A stretch of 18,494 nt of DNA from Legionellaceae bacterium UBA6148 (GTDB lineage: Bacteria > Pseudomonadota > Gammaproteobacteria > Legionellales > Legionellaceae), in contig DIUW01000026.1 of NCBI GenBank assembly GCA_002423125.1, positions 1-18,494 of the forward strand, in the 5' to 3' direction. The position numbers were made by a program, and so were the translations under genes. This document shows, piece by piece, positions 1-7,992 of this stretch (within the stretch, counting starts at the first letter, position 1; the number at the start of each line of letters is the position of its first letter). The notes under the pieces were generated by a model. That model was not told the DNA's origin. It made no database searches and worked only from the letters and a program-made list of their open reading frames with translations.

Positions 1-25
1 AATTTGAGGGGATCAGTGAGCATGA
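1..25. repeat. Left arm of a perfect 25-bp terminal inverted repeat
   Basis: Bases 1-25 are the exact reverse complement of bases 18470-18494, with core gaggggatcagtgag. Identity stops at base 26. The arm sits at the very edge of the window, so the repeat may continue outward. It contains a Shine-Dalgarno-like gagggg and the ATG of the following small ORF. I infer that it could be the end of an insertion sequence lying outside the window, a recombination site, or an assembly junction. The sequence alone does not decide between these. Confidence 0.9.
6..11 (+). promoter_or_regulatory. Shine-Dalgarno inside the left inverted repeat
   Basis: The purine run gagggg lies 10 bases before the ATG at 22 and is the best ribosome binding site for the first ORF. 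Both the site and the ATG belong to the repeat rather than to unique sequence, so the present start may have been supplied by the repeat. The reading frame is also open to the left edge, so a start further upstream cannot be excluded. Confidence 0.4.
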
Positions 26-264
26 TTACGGATGTGCAAATTAGCGAACGAGTGGGTAAAGGCGTACAGGTTCGTGAAGAACATCGTGCAGCATTGCGAC
101 AAGGGAGCGCTTCGAGTTTAAATCAGATTTCAACAAGCACAAGCGAATATCAACGCTATCGCATGCGAGTTGTTTCCAATGCCGACAAAGTGAATTTGGC
201 ATTCAAAGATGCAGTGCCAGCGCTTAAGTCCGACTTAATAAAAGCATTGGTTGGTATTTTCTAA
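22..264 (+). CDS. Small unrecognised protein ahead of traA (80 aa, possibly a 3' gene fragment)
   Basis: I do not recognise this protein. From the ATG at 22 it encodes 80 residues starting MITDVQISERVGKG and ending ALVGIF. It is soluble-looking, with no signal peptide, membrane segment or cysteine. The middle is Ser/Thr/Gln-rich and the C-terminal half (from about residue 45) looks helical. The frame continues without a stop to the left edge of the window, so this could be the C-terminal end of a longer gene interrupted by the repeat. It lies 78 bases upstream of traA on the same strand, where F carries regulatory genes (traJ, traY), but I see no resemblance to either. Base composition resembles the neighbouring genes. 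That it is a real coding sequence is moderately likely; its function is unknown. Confidence 0.45.
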   Translation: MITDVQISERVGKGVQVREEHRAALRQGSASSLNQISTSTSEYQRYRMRVVSNADKVNLAFKDAVPALKSDLIKALVGIF

Positions 265-288
265 GCAAAACAAACACTGAACAAAAAA

Positions 289-321
289 TGCGCCAAAAAC
301 AAGGGCGTAGGGGATTTTTTT
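289..321 (+). terminator. Weak terminator- or attenuator-like hairpin upstream of traA
   Basis: In the 78-base gap between the first ORF and traA, tgcgcc (289-294) can pair with ggcgta (304-309), giving six pairs including one G-T. A run of seven T follows at 315-321. The stem is short and five bases separate it from the T run, so it is a poor intrinsic terminator. It could partly separate the small ORF from the tra operon or attenuate it. I see no convincing promoter in this gap. Confidence 0.25.
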
Positions 322-342
322 ACCTAAAACCGGAGAAACGCA

Positions 343-630
343 ATGAAATTGATAAAAAAATGTACGAAAGCCGTGAAGTACGGCGTGACCGTTTTACCAC
401 TGGTCTTGATTACCAAATCGGCTTTTGCGACTGATTTATTAGGTCGCGCCTTAGAGGGGGATATCGCGGATTCATTAGGAAGCAGCTCGAAATTTTGGAA
501 GATATTTATCTTGGTAGACATCATGTTAGCCACCGCAATGGCGGTGAAAAGTAAAAATCCGATGGTCTTTCTAGGCGTTGCTGGTGTGGCATTTATTCCT
601 GCGTTTCTGCTTAAAACGTTTGTGTTCTAA
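343..630 (+). CDS. traA: TraA, F-type pilin precursor
   Basis: This encodes a 95-residue prepilin, the subunit polymerised into the conjugative pilus. Residues 1-29 form a long leader: a Lys-rich N-terminus (MKLIKKCTKAVK), a hydrophobic stretch and a probable signal peptidase site after AFA (27-29). The predicted mature pilin is about 66 residues, close to the roughly 70 of F pilin. It has the F-pilin layout of a short polar N-terminus, a LGSSSKFWK segment, a hydrophobic helix, a short basic loop around KSKNP, and a second hydrophobic helix to the C-terminus. Its place as first gene before traL supports the call. No traQ (pilin chaperone) or traX (acetylase) is present in the window, so maturation must be independent of them or use genes elsewhere. 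Confidence 0.88.
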   Translation: MKLIKKCTKAVKYGVTVLPLVLITKSAFATDLLGRALEGDIADSLGSSSKFWKIFILVDIMLATAMAVKSKNPMVFLGVAGVAFIPAFLLKTFVF

Positions 631-644
631 CTGAGGAGGCTCTT

Positions 645-944
645 ATGAATGACGCAGTGTTGTATCGGTTTTTAACGGATCTGAATAAGCCCAAGCGCTA
701 TTTAAGTTTAACCGTGGATGAATTACTTGTAGCCATCACGTGTTTCGGGCTGTTGGCGTTATGTAATCAGAAAGTGGTTGTCGCCATTCTTGGGTTTAGC
801 CTGATTGCGGCACTGCGTCAATTGAAACGAGGCGGTAGCCCTCGGGTGCTTTTGGGATTGGCATATTGGTATTTGCCCAACGCTGTCACCAAGTTTTTTT
901 TACCTAAATTACCCGCTTCACACTTTCGAGTATGGGTCGCATAG
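645..944 (+). CDS. traL: TraL, pilus assembly inner-membrane protein
   Basis: This encodes a 99-residue TraL/VirB3-like protein of the inner membrane, needed for pilus assembly and associated in the family with the TraC ATPase. The N-terminus YRFLTDLNKPKRYLSLTVDE resembles the TraL start, where a soluble stretch with a conserved Pro and Arg precedes the membrane segment. Hydrophobic helices lie at about residues 25-55, and a LAYWYLP motif follows near residue 75. A strong Shine-Dalgarno (gaggagg, 633-639) precedes the ATG, arguing for high translation. The gene lies between traA and traE, as in F. Confidence 0.87.
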   Translation: MNDAVLYRFLTDLNKPKRYLSLTVDELLVAITCFGLLALCNQKVVVAILGFSLIAALRQLKRGGSPRVLLGLAYWYLPNAVTKFFLPKLPASHFRVWVA

Positions 945-954
945 AGGTGCATTT

Positions 955-1524
955 ATGAACTTTAGTGTTTATCAAAATAGATTCAGCCAGTTATCAGCAC
1001 GATTCAATCTGATGGTGGCACTGGTGTTTGGTTTGCTGGCCGCGAATCTGTTGTTAGCGACGTTAGTTTGGTACACCAGTCTGCATCAACGCATGCTGGT
1101 AACGCCTTTTGAGAGTAGTGCTGGTTTTTCTAACTCAGATTCAACTGTTTCCCCAAAGTACTTAAGTATGATGAGTGAAAATTTTATTTATTCACGTCTA
1201 AATGTCACGCCAGAAACAGTGGAAGCCATTCATAAGCGTTTACTGATGTTTGTTGATGCCAGCCGGTATGGAGCGATGCAATCCATTCTTTCGCATGAGG
1301 CAACTGTTATTCAAAAAAACCGAATATCCAGTGATTTCATCATCACTGATATGCAGTTAGAGCCTCGTATATTGAAGACGACTGTGACAGGCGTTCTTAA
1401 TCGCTTTGTCGGAAATCGTGAGCTGAAATCTGCCCGCATCACCTATGAGTTGACGTATCGATATCGATTCGGACGTTTATCAATTTTAAGTTTTACAAAA
1501 ATGAAGGAGTGGGAACATGCGTAA
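955..1524 (+). CDS. traE: TraE, pilus assembly and core-associated protein
   Basis: This encodes 189 residues, almost identical in length to F TraE (188). TraE belongs to the TraE/VirB8-like family: bitopic inner-membrane proteins with a periplasmic domain that scaffold the transfer channel. One N-terminal membrane segment is visible at about residues 19-42 (LMVALVFGLLAANLLLATLVWY), followed by a mixed alpha/beta periplasmic region. The late motif RFVGNRELKSARITYELTYRYRFG resembles the conserved end of TraE. The ATG at 955 follows an agaggtg ribosome site. The gene overlaps traK by 8 bases. Confidence 0.88.
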   Translation: MNFSVYQNRFSQLSARFNLMVALVFGLLAANLLLATLVWYTSLHQRMLVTPFESSAGFSNSDSTVSPKYLSMMSENFIYSRLNVTPETVEAIHKRLLMFVDASRYGAMQSILSHEATVIQKNRISSDFIITDMQLEPRILKTTVTGVLNRFVGNRELKSARITYELTYRYRFGRLSILSFTKMKEWEHA

Positions 1525-2257
1525 AATCATGATGAGTAGTGTCTTGGTATTGTTGGCATCAAGTGCAATGAGTCAAACTTCCCTTGCCGTTCGTGATAAT
1601 GGTGATGTGGCGCTCAATCTAAGCCAATCCAATTACAACCGGTTAGTCGTTAAAAACGATAAAATCGTCGAGGCTATCTTTCCAGAAACCGCCATGGGCA
1701 TTAAACGCGATGAACAAGATGGTAGCGTTTATGTGATGCTCGCGGCTCAATGCAATCCGTTTACATTATTTTTGACGACTGAATCCGGGCGTCATTTTTC
1801 AGTGACCGTGACGGGTGAGGATGGATTAGGAAAAACTGTTGAGCTTGTGGGGCCTAAAGTGGCTGCGACCTCCAACACTACCAACACTACCAACACTATA
1901 AGGCCATCGGTTGCTACAGGTCCAAAAATCACTCAAGACCCACATCAAGACGCAATGCTTGAAATCATCAACCATATGGAACGCCATGAGCCGATGCCGG
2001 GTATGACGGTCAGCCATCCATTTGGACGGGCTGAACGCATGGGCGCTGGGCTTTCTTTAATTCCAAAAGAAGTCTGGGCAGGTGAAGGTGTTAAGGCTGA
2101 GCGGCTTGAAGTCTACAACGGAAGTAGTAAACCATTGAACTTATTGCCTGAATGGTTCGAAGGCACAAATGTCACGGCCATGAAGTTGTCTCAGCCTATT
2201 TTGAAGTCTCATGAAACGGCCATCTTATATCGAGTGAGTGAGGTTGCTCATGGCTAA
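1517..2257 (+). CDS. traK: TraK, outer-membrane core component (VirB9-like)
   Basis: This encodes 246 residues, matching F TraK (242). TraK is a periplasmic, secretin-related protein that joins TraV and TraB in the outer-membrane core complex. A signal peptide is visible (MRKIMMSSVLVLLASSAMSQ, cleavage near residue 20). The following region, with motifs NRLVVKNDKIVEAIFP and DGSVYVMLA, fits the TraK N-terminal domain. A linker at about residues 116-130 (TSNTTNTTNTIRP) comes from a perfect 9-bp tandem repeat. The C-terminal part (AERLEVYNGSSKPLNLLPEWF) resembles the VirB9-like C-domain. The start at 1517 is supported by aaggag at 1504-1509. It overlaps traE and traB by 8 bases each. Confidence 0.88.
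   Translation: MRKIMMSSVLVLLASSAMSQTSLAVRDNGDVALNLSQSNYNRLVVKNDKIVEAIFPETAMGIKRDEQDGSVYVMLAAQCNPFTLFLTTESGRHFSVTVTGEDGLGKTVELVGPKVAATSNTTNTTNTIRPSVATGPKITQDPHQDAMLEIINHMERHEPMPGMTVSHPFGRAERMGAGLSLIPKEVWAGEGVKAERLEVYNGSSKPLNLLPEWFEGTNVTAMKLSQPILKSHETAILYRVSEVAHG
1872..1898 (+). repeat. Three perfect tandem copies of a 9-bp unit in traK
   Basis: The unit ccaacacta occurs three times in succession at 1872-1880, 1881-1889 and 1890-1898. It is in frame and encodes an Asn-Thr-Thr linker between the two TraK domains. Gain or loss of a copy would change the protein by three residues without a frameshift, so the linker length may vary between strains. Confidence 0.9.
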
Positions 2258-3590
2258 TATTCAATTGAATCGCCTGATTAAATCGCGTCAATTGCGCATG
2301 ATGAGTCTCATTGGCGGCGGTCTTTTCATATTGTTTTTAGTCGTCGTTGGATTATTAGCAGACGCGAAACCTAAAAAACACGCGTCTGTGAATAAAGCGG
2401 ACGATTTAACTGGAATCATTGATGAATCTTTCACTGAGGCCAACGCCGATAGTGCCTTGACAGCCCAGCAAGGAGAACTGGAGTCACTTAAAATGCAGCT
2501 GGGTCAGCTCACGCAATCGATGAAAGACATGCGTGAGGCACACGTTAAGGAGGCGATTGAGCTTTCGCAACAGTTGCAAGAAAACGAGCGCTTAAAAAAA
2601 GAAGAAGCGTCAGAAATCACCGCCAAACAACAATTCGTCTCCAGCTCACAGGCATCACTCACGGGTAATCAGGCTGGCGTTTGGCATAACAACCAAGCCA
2701 ATCAACTTGCACGCCCTGCACGCATTCATACCGTATCGTTTCGACGAAACCGTCAGGCGAAGCCTCAAACCCATTTAAACCCGAATCGCTATGTCCCCTC
2801 CAATACATCCGTTCGAGCCGTCATTTTAGGAGGCGCCGATGCCGATGCCTCGGTCAATGGGCAGAGTAAAAACAATGGCGTGATGCTCTTTAAGTTCTTG
2901 GAAGACGGCACGCTTCCCAATGGTCAACACTCGCGACTTCGCGGTTGTCGTGTCAGTGGTAATGCTTACGGTGATATTTCAAGTGAACGCGCATTTGCAA
3001 CGCTTTATAAAATTTCATGCGCACATCCGGGCGAACCTATTATTGATAAAGAAGTCACCGGCTGGGTGTTTTTTAACGGCAAAGTGGGCGTGAAAGGCGT
3101 GCCATTAATGCGTGATAACAAAATCATGCAATGGGCAGGAATTAGTGGCGCGTTATCAGGAATTGCCTCTGCTGCGCAATATGCGCAATCCGTGCAAAGC
3201 ATCAGTTCGTTTGGGGCTGCATCCATAGTACCTCAATCCAATATTGGCCCTTATGCGGCCTATGGTGGTGCTTCAAAAGCGGCTGATGTGTTGTCGCAAT
3301 ATTACGTGAAACGTGCGGAGCAATATCACCCCGTGATTCAAGTCGGTTCGGGCAATGTCGTCACGATTGTGTTTAAAGATGGCTTTTACCTAGAACCAAC
3401 GGAGGAGGCATCTCATCAAGACTTGCAACAAAACACGCGCACCATGAAGCCACTGAGAGGCACGATAAGTAACGCCGAAACGTCCGTAAATCAAGAGGAT
3501 TCACCAAACTTCACTGTGCCACCCGAAGTCTTAGGACAAATTGACAACCTCTCTAATCAACAGTTTGCATCCAATGGAGTTCAACCATGA
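2250..3590 (+). CDS. traB: TraB, VirB10-like envelope-spanning core protein
   Basis: This encodes about 446 residues from the ATG at 2250; F TraB is 475. TraB spans the inner membrane and periplasm and reaches the outer-membrane core with TraK and TraV. The sequence shows a short cytoplasmic N-terminus, a membrane helix at about residues 20-38 (SLIGGGLFILFLVVVGLLAD), a coiled coil at about 70-125 (QQGELESLKMQLGQL and following heptads), a basic linker, and a TrbI/VirB10-type beta-barrel domain from about residue 185 (VRAVILGGADADASV; LRGCRVSGNAYGD; TGWVFFNGKVGVKG) to about 390 (VTIVFKDGFYLEP). An upstream in-frame GTG at 2238 exists. I prefer 2250 because it is an ATG with tgagg six bases upstream and gives a natural basic N-terminus (MANIQLNRLIKSR). 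Confidence 0.9.
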   Translation: MANIQLNRLIKSRQLRMMSLIGGGLFILFLVVVGLLADAKPKKHASVNKADDLTGIIDESFTEANADSALTAQQGELESLKMQLGQLTQSMKDMREAHVKEAIELSQQLQENERLKKEEASEITAKQQFVSSSQASLTGNQAGVWHNNQANQLARPARIHTVSFRRNRQAKPQTHLNPNRYVPSNTSVRAVILGGADADASVNGQSKNNGVMLFKFLEDGTLPNGQHSRLRGCRVSGNAYGDISSERAFATLYKISCAHPGEPIIDKEVTGWVFFNGKVGVKGVPLMRDNKIMQWAGISGALSGIASAAQYAQSVQSISSFGAASIVPQSNIGPYAAYGGASKAADVLSQYYVKRAEQYHPVIQVGSGNVVTIVFKDGFYLEPTEEASHQDLQQNTRTMKPLRGTISNAETSVNQEDSPNFTVPPEVLGQIDNLSNQQFASNGVQP

Positions 3591-3790
3591 CGTTTCGCAT
3601 CGTTTCTTTTGTCGTAATCAGCACGGCTGCTTTTCTAATGAGCGCTTGTTCACCGATGAATTCAGAGTTTAGTTGTAACGCAACGGCGGGTGATAGTTGC
3701 ATGACCATCGAGCAAGTGGATGCCATGACGCGTTATGCCGATGGGATTAAGCCTCCGCCCACACAACAATCGCATAAGGCAAGGAGATAA
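3587..3790 (+). CDS. traV: TraV, short outer-membrane lipoprotein
   Basis: This encodes a 67-residue lipoprotein that would anchor the core complex to the outer membrane. A signal peptide ends in the lipobox LMSAC (Cys21). The mature N-terminus carries the TraV signature: SEFSCNATAGDSCMTIEQV closely matches the F TraV segment with its CNAT and CMT cysteines. F TraV has about 171 residues, so this version keeps only the lipid anchor and the two-cysteine motif and loses the long C-terminal part. It is not an obvious frameshift: the stop is followed two bases later by the traC start, and no continuation is seen. It overlaps traB through an ATGA junction (3587-3590). Confidence 0.82.
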   Translation: MTFRIVSFVVISTAAFLMSACSPMNSEFSCNATAGDSCMTIEQVDAMTRYADGIKPPPTQQSHKARR

Positions 3791-3792
3791 GC

Positions 3793-6390
3793 ATGCATGA
3801 TTCATGGATCAGCGAATTGAGAGATAAGGCACGCGTAAGACTTCATCGCTTTTCACAGATCTTGGGTGAAGCGGCTGGCATAGCGCCCGTTTCAATACAA
3901 GATCAGCGACACGCCCAAAAGTTGGTTGAGATCGATTTACCTTCATTCAAAAGTGTTTTGCCTTACGAGACGATTGATGCGGATGATATTTTTATCAATC
4001 GTACAACAGCCGGGTTTGGCCTTCATGTATTGCCGGCATCAGGTGCCGATGAGTCGCTCATGAAGTCGGTGGCCGAATTGTTTAAAACGAAGCTACCCAT
4101 TGGCGTTGATTGCACGGTGATGCTGTATAAGCACCATTATATCGGAGGTGAGCTGGCTCAAAACTTTGAACCCATTTTGAAAAAAGGCGGGATTTATGCT
4201 GAGCTTGCCCGGCAGAGTATTGATTTTCATTTAAAGGCGATAAAAAACGGCTATCCCAACGGGCGCAACGTACCGGCGCAATTGGCTGATTATCGCTGCT
4301 ACTTTTTTCTTTCCATGAAAAAGACCGCGGATTTTCAAACACGATTAAAGCTGCTTCGAGATGATTGGGCGTCTGAGTTGAAAGTATCAGGACTTGCGTT
4401 TGAGCGAGTGGATAAATTGGATTTTCAACGTCTGGTAAGAACGCTCACGTCTCCTAATCTTAATGATATTGAGTGGCCAGATATTAAAGAAACCGGCGAG
4501 TTCATCCGCGACTCAATGGTTGATCCATCCACCATTGTTGAAATCTCTGATCGTGAGATGGACTTTTCAACAACCAACATCATGGGCGACGTGCAAAAGG
4601 TTCGTGCAATACAATGCGAGCTCTCGGGATATCCCAAAAAGCACACCCCTTGGGCATTGTGGCAAACGCCCGATTTGTTCGCCAATCTGATGCATCCAGA
4701 GCATGGCATTCAATGTCCATTTGTTATCAGCTTTACGATTCGAGGATCGAATCAAGAGCGTTTACGCGCCATAGCCAAGCGTCGTGCCAAATCACTTTCA
4801 AATAATCTCAATGCCGTGCAACTGTTTATTAATCCCGGCCTGCGAGATGAACTTGAAGAATGGTCTATCGTGCACGACGAAGGCAGCAAAGGAAATTTAG
4901 AGATTTTTCCAACGTTCTATAACGTGATGCTGTTGACAACAGAAGCCAAAGCGCGTGAACACACGGCCAAGGCCATTAGCGCTTTTCGTCAATGTGAATT
5001 TACGCTAACGCCTGCTCCCTGCAAGCAATGGTTACGCTATTTAGGGTGTCTGCCGTTTTTATTGAGTGAAGGCTTATTTGGAAGTTTCGAACTCATGGGG
5101 ATGACGAAACCACTCAGTCATTACAATGTCACCAATCTTTTACCCATCGTTGCTGATTTTAAAGGATCGCGCTCAGGTTTAATTTTACCAACCTACCGTC
5201 ATCAATTGTTTTTTTACGATCCGTTTGATGACAAGAATCTGCCCATTACCAATTACAATCGATTAACGGTCGCATCCAGTGGTTCAGGTAAATCCTTTTT
5301 TCAATTAGCCCTTCTTCAAGAAGCGCAGTCACGTGATCATCTGACCTTTGTCATTGATTTAGGTGGCTCCTATAAGCATTTATGTGAAATGGTCGGCGGC
5401 ACTTATATCGATGCCGCAACGCTATCTCTCAATCCTTTTACGCTGTTTGATTTTGATGGAGTCACTGACATTGAAGGTGAGCAAGTCAACGATTACGTTC
5501 AAATTCGAGATTTGTTAGGTCTGATGGCAAGCCCTAGGGCAGAGCTCGATGCCGTACAAAATGCGTGGCTTCTACAAGCAACGCTTGCCGTGTGGAAGAA
5601 AAACGGTAGAAACGCTTGTATTGATGATGTCATAGAGCATCTTCGCGACATGCTTTTAATGCCTGAGTCAGACAACGACCGGCGTTTAAAAGATTTGATT
5701 GTCCTTCTCAATCAATATGGGCGCGATGGTATTTATGGAGCGATGTTCAATAGCCCAACCCCACTCTTAAATAAATCAAATTTCGTTGTATTGGAGATGG
5801 GCGCTCTCGAAAACAATCCTGAGCTGTTAACCATTGTCATGTTTGTGATGATTGTCATCATTCAAGGACAATTTTACCAAACCGACCGACGAATCAAAAA
5901 GCAGTGCTTTATTGATGAAGCATGGCGATTTTTATTAGGTTCTAACCCGGTAGCTGCTAATTTCATCGCTCAAGGATTCCGAACGGCACGTAAGCATAAT
6001 GGAGGCTTCTCTGTGATTACGCAATATTTGGAAGACACCAGCGCAACCATTCAAGGTCAAGCGATTGCGGCCAGTAGTGACACCAAAATCATCATGCGCC
6101 AAGGTGGATTTAAGGCTTATATGGATGAACATCCCAAAGCGTTTAATCCGCTTCAAGTCAAAATGATTGAGTCGTTTGGTGAGGCGCGTGGTCAAGGATT
6201 TTCAAGTTTAATGATGCAATTTGGAACGTGTCATACGTTTCATCGTTACTTTGCTGATCCTTTCTCAACTGCATTGTTCTCAACTAGTGGCGATGTCTTC
6301 GGTGCCATTGAAGCACTCCTTGCTGAAGGCGTACCCATGAGTGAGGCGGTGCAGCGCGTTGCCCATGCGCAATCGGTAGCAGCATCATGA
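3793..6390 (+). CDS. traC: TraC, pilus-assembly ATPase (VirB4-like)
   Basis: This encodes 865 residues, close to F TraC (875). TraC is the cytoplasmic VirB4-family ATPase that powers pilus assembly and docks at the inner-membrane channel. The N-terminal half is the TraC-specific domain, with motifs such as FKSVLPYETIDADDIF and GFGLHVLPASG. The C-terminal ATPase domain contains Walker A ASSGSGKS at residues 494-501 (Lys500), Walker B CFIDE with Asp708 and Glu709, and the downstream RTARKHNGGFSVITQ segment typical of VirB4 proteins. All catalytic elements appear intact. The gene overlaps traW by an ATGA junction, suggesting translational coupling. Confidence 0.95.
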   Translation: MHDSWISELRDKARVRLHRFSQILGEAAGIAPVSIQDQRHAQKLVEIDLPSFKSVLPYETIDADDIFINRTTAGFGLHVLPASGADESLMKSVAELFKTKLPIGVDCTVMLYKHHYIGGELAQNFEPILKKGGIYAELARQSIDFHLKAIKNGYPNGRNVPAQLADYRCYFFLSMKKTADFQTRLKLLRDDWASELKVSGLAFERVDKLDFQRLVRTLTSPNLNDIEWPDIKETGEFIRDSMVDPSTIVEISDREMDFSTTNIMGDVQKVRAIQCELSGYPKKHTPWALWQTPDLFANLMHPEHGIQCPFVISFTIRGSNQERLRAIAKRRAKSLSNNLNAVQLFINPGLRDELEEWSIVHDEGSKGNLEIFPTFYNVMLLTTEAKAREHTAKAISAFRQCEFTLTPAPCKQWLRYLGCLPFLLSEGLFGSFELMGMTKPLSHYNVTNLLPIVADFKGSRSGLILPTYRHQLFFYDPFDDKNLPITNYNRLTVASSGSGKSFFQLALLQEAQSRDHLTFVIDLGGSYKHLCEMVGGTYIDAATLSLNPFTLFDFDGVTDIEGEQVNDYVQIRDLLGLMASPRAELDAVQNAWLLQATLAVWKKNGRNACIDDVIEHLRDMLLMPESDNDRRLKDLIVLLNQYGRDGIYGAMFNSPTPLLNKSNFVVLEMGALENNPELLTIVMFVMIVIIQGQFYQTDRRIKKQCFIDEAWRFLLGSNPVAANFIAQGFRTARKHNGGFSVITQYLEDTSATIQGQAIAASSDTKIIMRQGGFKAYMDEHPKAFNPLQVKMIESFGEARGQGFSSLMMQFGTCHTFHRYFADPFSTALFSTSGDVFGAIEALLAEGVPMSEAVQRVAHAQSVAAS

Positions 6391-7019
6391 AGCATGCTCT
6401 TTTTGCACTAATGGTTTGCATGAGCGGTTTGAGTTTCTCAAAGTCTTTTGGCGTTGTGGGAGAAACTTTTCCTGTCGGTGAAATGAGCTTGTTAGATTTC
6501 ATTGAACGCCGATTACAAACACTGTCAGCAAGTGGTGAGCTGCTCTCGATGGAATCTGAATGGCAAGCACGAGCAGAGCGAACGGCAAATCGCCCCCATC
6601 CTGTGGGATTGCCACGCGCAACCCTAAAGCGCACCTACCATTACGATCCAACCCTGATTTTAAACGCCTCCATTTTAAATGAACACCGCGAGGTGATTTT
6701 TCCTGCGGGTACGCGCGTCAACGGACTCGAACAACGCCCAAACTATAACCCTTGCTGGCTCTTCTTCAATGCCGATGACAAAGCTCAATTACGCTGGGCG
6801 CAAAAACAAATACACCAATGCCCAAATCCAAAATCTATTTTAACCGGTGGCGCGGTACGTGATGCCGAACAGGCCTTAGGAGCCGTAATTTATTTCGACC
6901 AGGGTGGTCGATTATCCAAACGCTTTCAATTACACGCCGTTCCGGCAACTGTTACACGTGATCACAACCGCTTACGAGTTTCAGAGCATGTGATTAAGGA
7001 GAGCGGCGATGAAATTTAA
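6387..7019 (+). CDS. traW: TraW, periplasmic pilus assembly protein
   Basis: This encodes 210 residues, the same length as F TraW. TraW is a periplasmic protein that acts with TrbC and TraU in F-type pilus assembly. A signal peptide is present (MKHALFALMVCMSGLSFSKS, cleavage near residues 18-21). The motif ANRPHPVGLPRATLKRTYHYDPTL, the segment VIFPAGTRVNGLEQ, and a C-terminal part reminiscent of a thioredoxin-like fold (GGAVRDAEQALGAVIYFDQGGRLSKRFQLHAVPATV) match the family. In F, trbI lies between traC and traW. Here the two genes overlap by 4 bases, so trbI is absent and there is no added N-terminal domain that would indicate a fusion. Confidence 0.9.
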   Translation: MKHALFALMVCMSGLSFSKSFGVVGETFPVGEMSLLDFIERRLQTLSASGELLSMESEWQARAERTANRPHPVGLPRATLKRTYHYDPTLILNASILNEHREVIFPAGTRVNGLEQRPNYNPCWLFFNADDKAQLRWAQKQIHQCPNPKSILTGGAVRDAEQALGAVIYFDQGGRLSKRFQLHAVPATVTRDHNRLRVSEHVIKESGDEI

Positions 7020-7992
7020 GATAGCCCTATTAGGCGCTTTACTCGCCGTGACCAATATGGCAACCGCCTCGCATTGCACCGGGCATTTTGTGAATCCGAT
7101 TAAAGACGTGTGTTGGCGATGTTTATTTCCACTCTCAATCGGCGGCTCAAAAATAGTCAGCAGTCACCTACCCGACACGCGCAATGCTGCATCGCCCATC
7201 AGCTCGTGCCCAACATCCATTGGATGGCGAATCGGTCTGAATATCGGCTTCTGGGAACCTCAAGCGTTGGTGGATGTGACCGATACGCCATACTGCCTTG
7301 TCAATTTAGGTGGGCATCAAGTCAAATTGGGGAGAAAGCAATCTCGCGGCGGTCAACATCATGTGGGGCAAGGCGAGGTCGGCGCGTTCTACCATGTTCA
7401 TTGGTACAAATACCCTTTGATTAACTGGCTTAACATTATCACGAGCGTTGGTTGTTTGCAGACTGGTGATTTTGATATCGCCTACCTAACCGAGCTCGAT
7501 CCCCTGTGGTCAGATTCAGAAATGAGTTTTGTATTGAACCCCGAGGCCACTTTATTCGGCAATCCCATCGCGCAAACCTCCTGTGCTGCGGATAGCATTT
7601 CATCAACTCTTCAATCCCAACCGTTGGATAGTCTCTTTTGGTGCGCGGGCTCACAAGGCAGTCATTACCCACTCACAGGACATGTCAATGCACCCATATC
7701 ACCCGTTCAAACCGCGCTGTTGTTAGCAGAGCGTCTGAATTACAAATTACACCGGGAACATCTGATAACCGATTCCAGTCCTGATAAGGGCGCAATTTGT
7801 AGTGAGCACTATTACCCAACCACGCCTAAGTCACGCTACCGCTACGAGATGGTGAATCAAGTGGCCGATGGCGGGCATTGTTATCCAACGGGTGCATCAA
7901 CGCTGACATGGGAAGCCGGAAAAATCAAACCGCATACACCCGATCAATATGGGTTTTTAGTGTGGCGAAAAAGAAACTGTGTGTTTTTGTAA
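7009..7992 (+). CDS. traU: TraU, periplasmic mating-pair and DNA transfer protein
   Basis: This encodes 327 residues (F TraU 330). TraU is a cysteine-rich periplasmic protein required mainly for DNA transfer and mating-pair stability, working with TraW and TrbC. A signal peptide ends near ATA (residues 18-20). The mature N-terminus CTGHFVNPIKDVCWRCLFPLSIG, with Cys23, Cys35 and Cys38, is the TraU signature. Further cysteines are scattered to the C-terminus (NCVFL) and probably form disulfides, fitting the nearby thioredoxin-like TrbB. The start at 7009 has aaggag at 6996-7001, and the gene overlaps traW by 11 bases. Confidence 0.93.
   Translation: MKFKIALLGALLAVTNMATASHCTGHFVNPIKDVCWRCLFPLSIGGSKIVSSHLPDTRNAASPISSCPTSIGWRIGLNIGFWEPQALVDVTDTPYCLVNLGGHQVKLGRKQSRGGQHHVGQGEVGAFYHVHWYKYPLINWLNIITSVGCLQTGDFDIAYLTELDPLWSDSEMSFVLNPEATLFGNPIAQTSCAADSISSTLQSQPLDSLFWCAGSQGSHYPLTGHVNAPISPVQTALLLAERLNYKLHREHLITDSSPDKGAICSEHYYPTTPKSRYRYEMVNQVADGGHCYPTGASTLTWEAGKIKPHTPDQYGFLVWRKRNCVFL

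Noticed and set aside
1..25. Terminal repeat as telomere of a linear plasmid
   Set aside because: It is very short for a telomere, and the truncated traI at the right end argues for an interruption rather than a natural end. It is not fully excluded.
1872..1898. CRISPR-like short repeats
   Set aside because: The 9-bp units are directly tandem, without spacers, and in frame within traK.
2238..2249. GTG start for TraB four codons upstream
   Set aside because: The ATG at 2250 has a suitably spaced tgagg and gives a normal basic N-terminus before the membrane helix.
6284..6634. Minus-strand ORF of 116 codons across the traC-traW junction
   Set aside because: It lies opposite two well-supported genes and has no recognisable domains.
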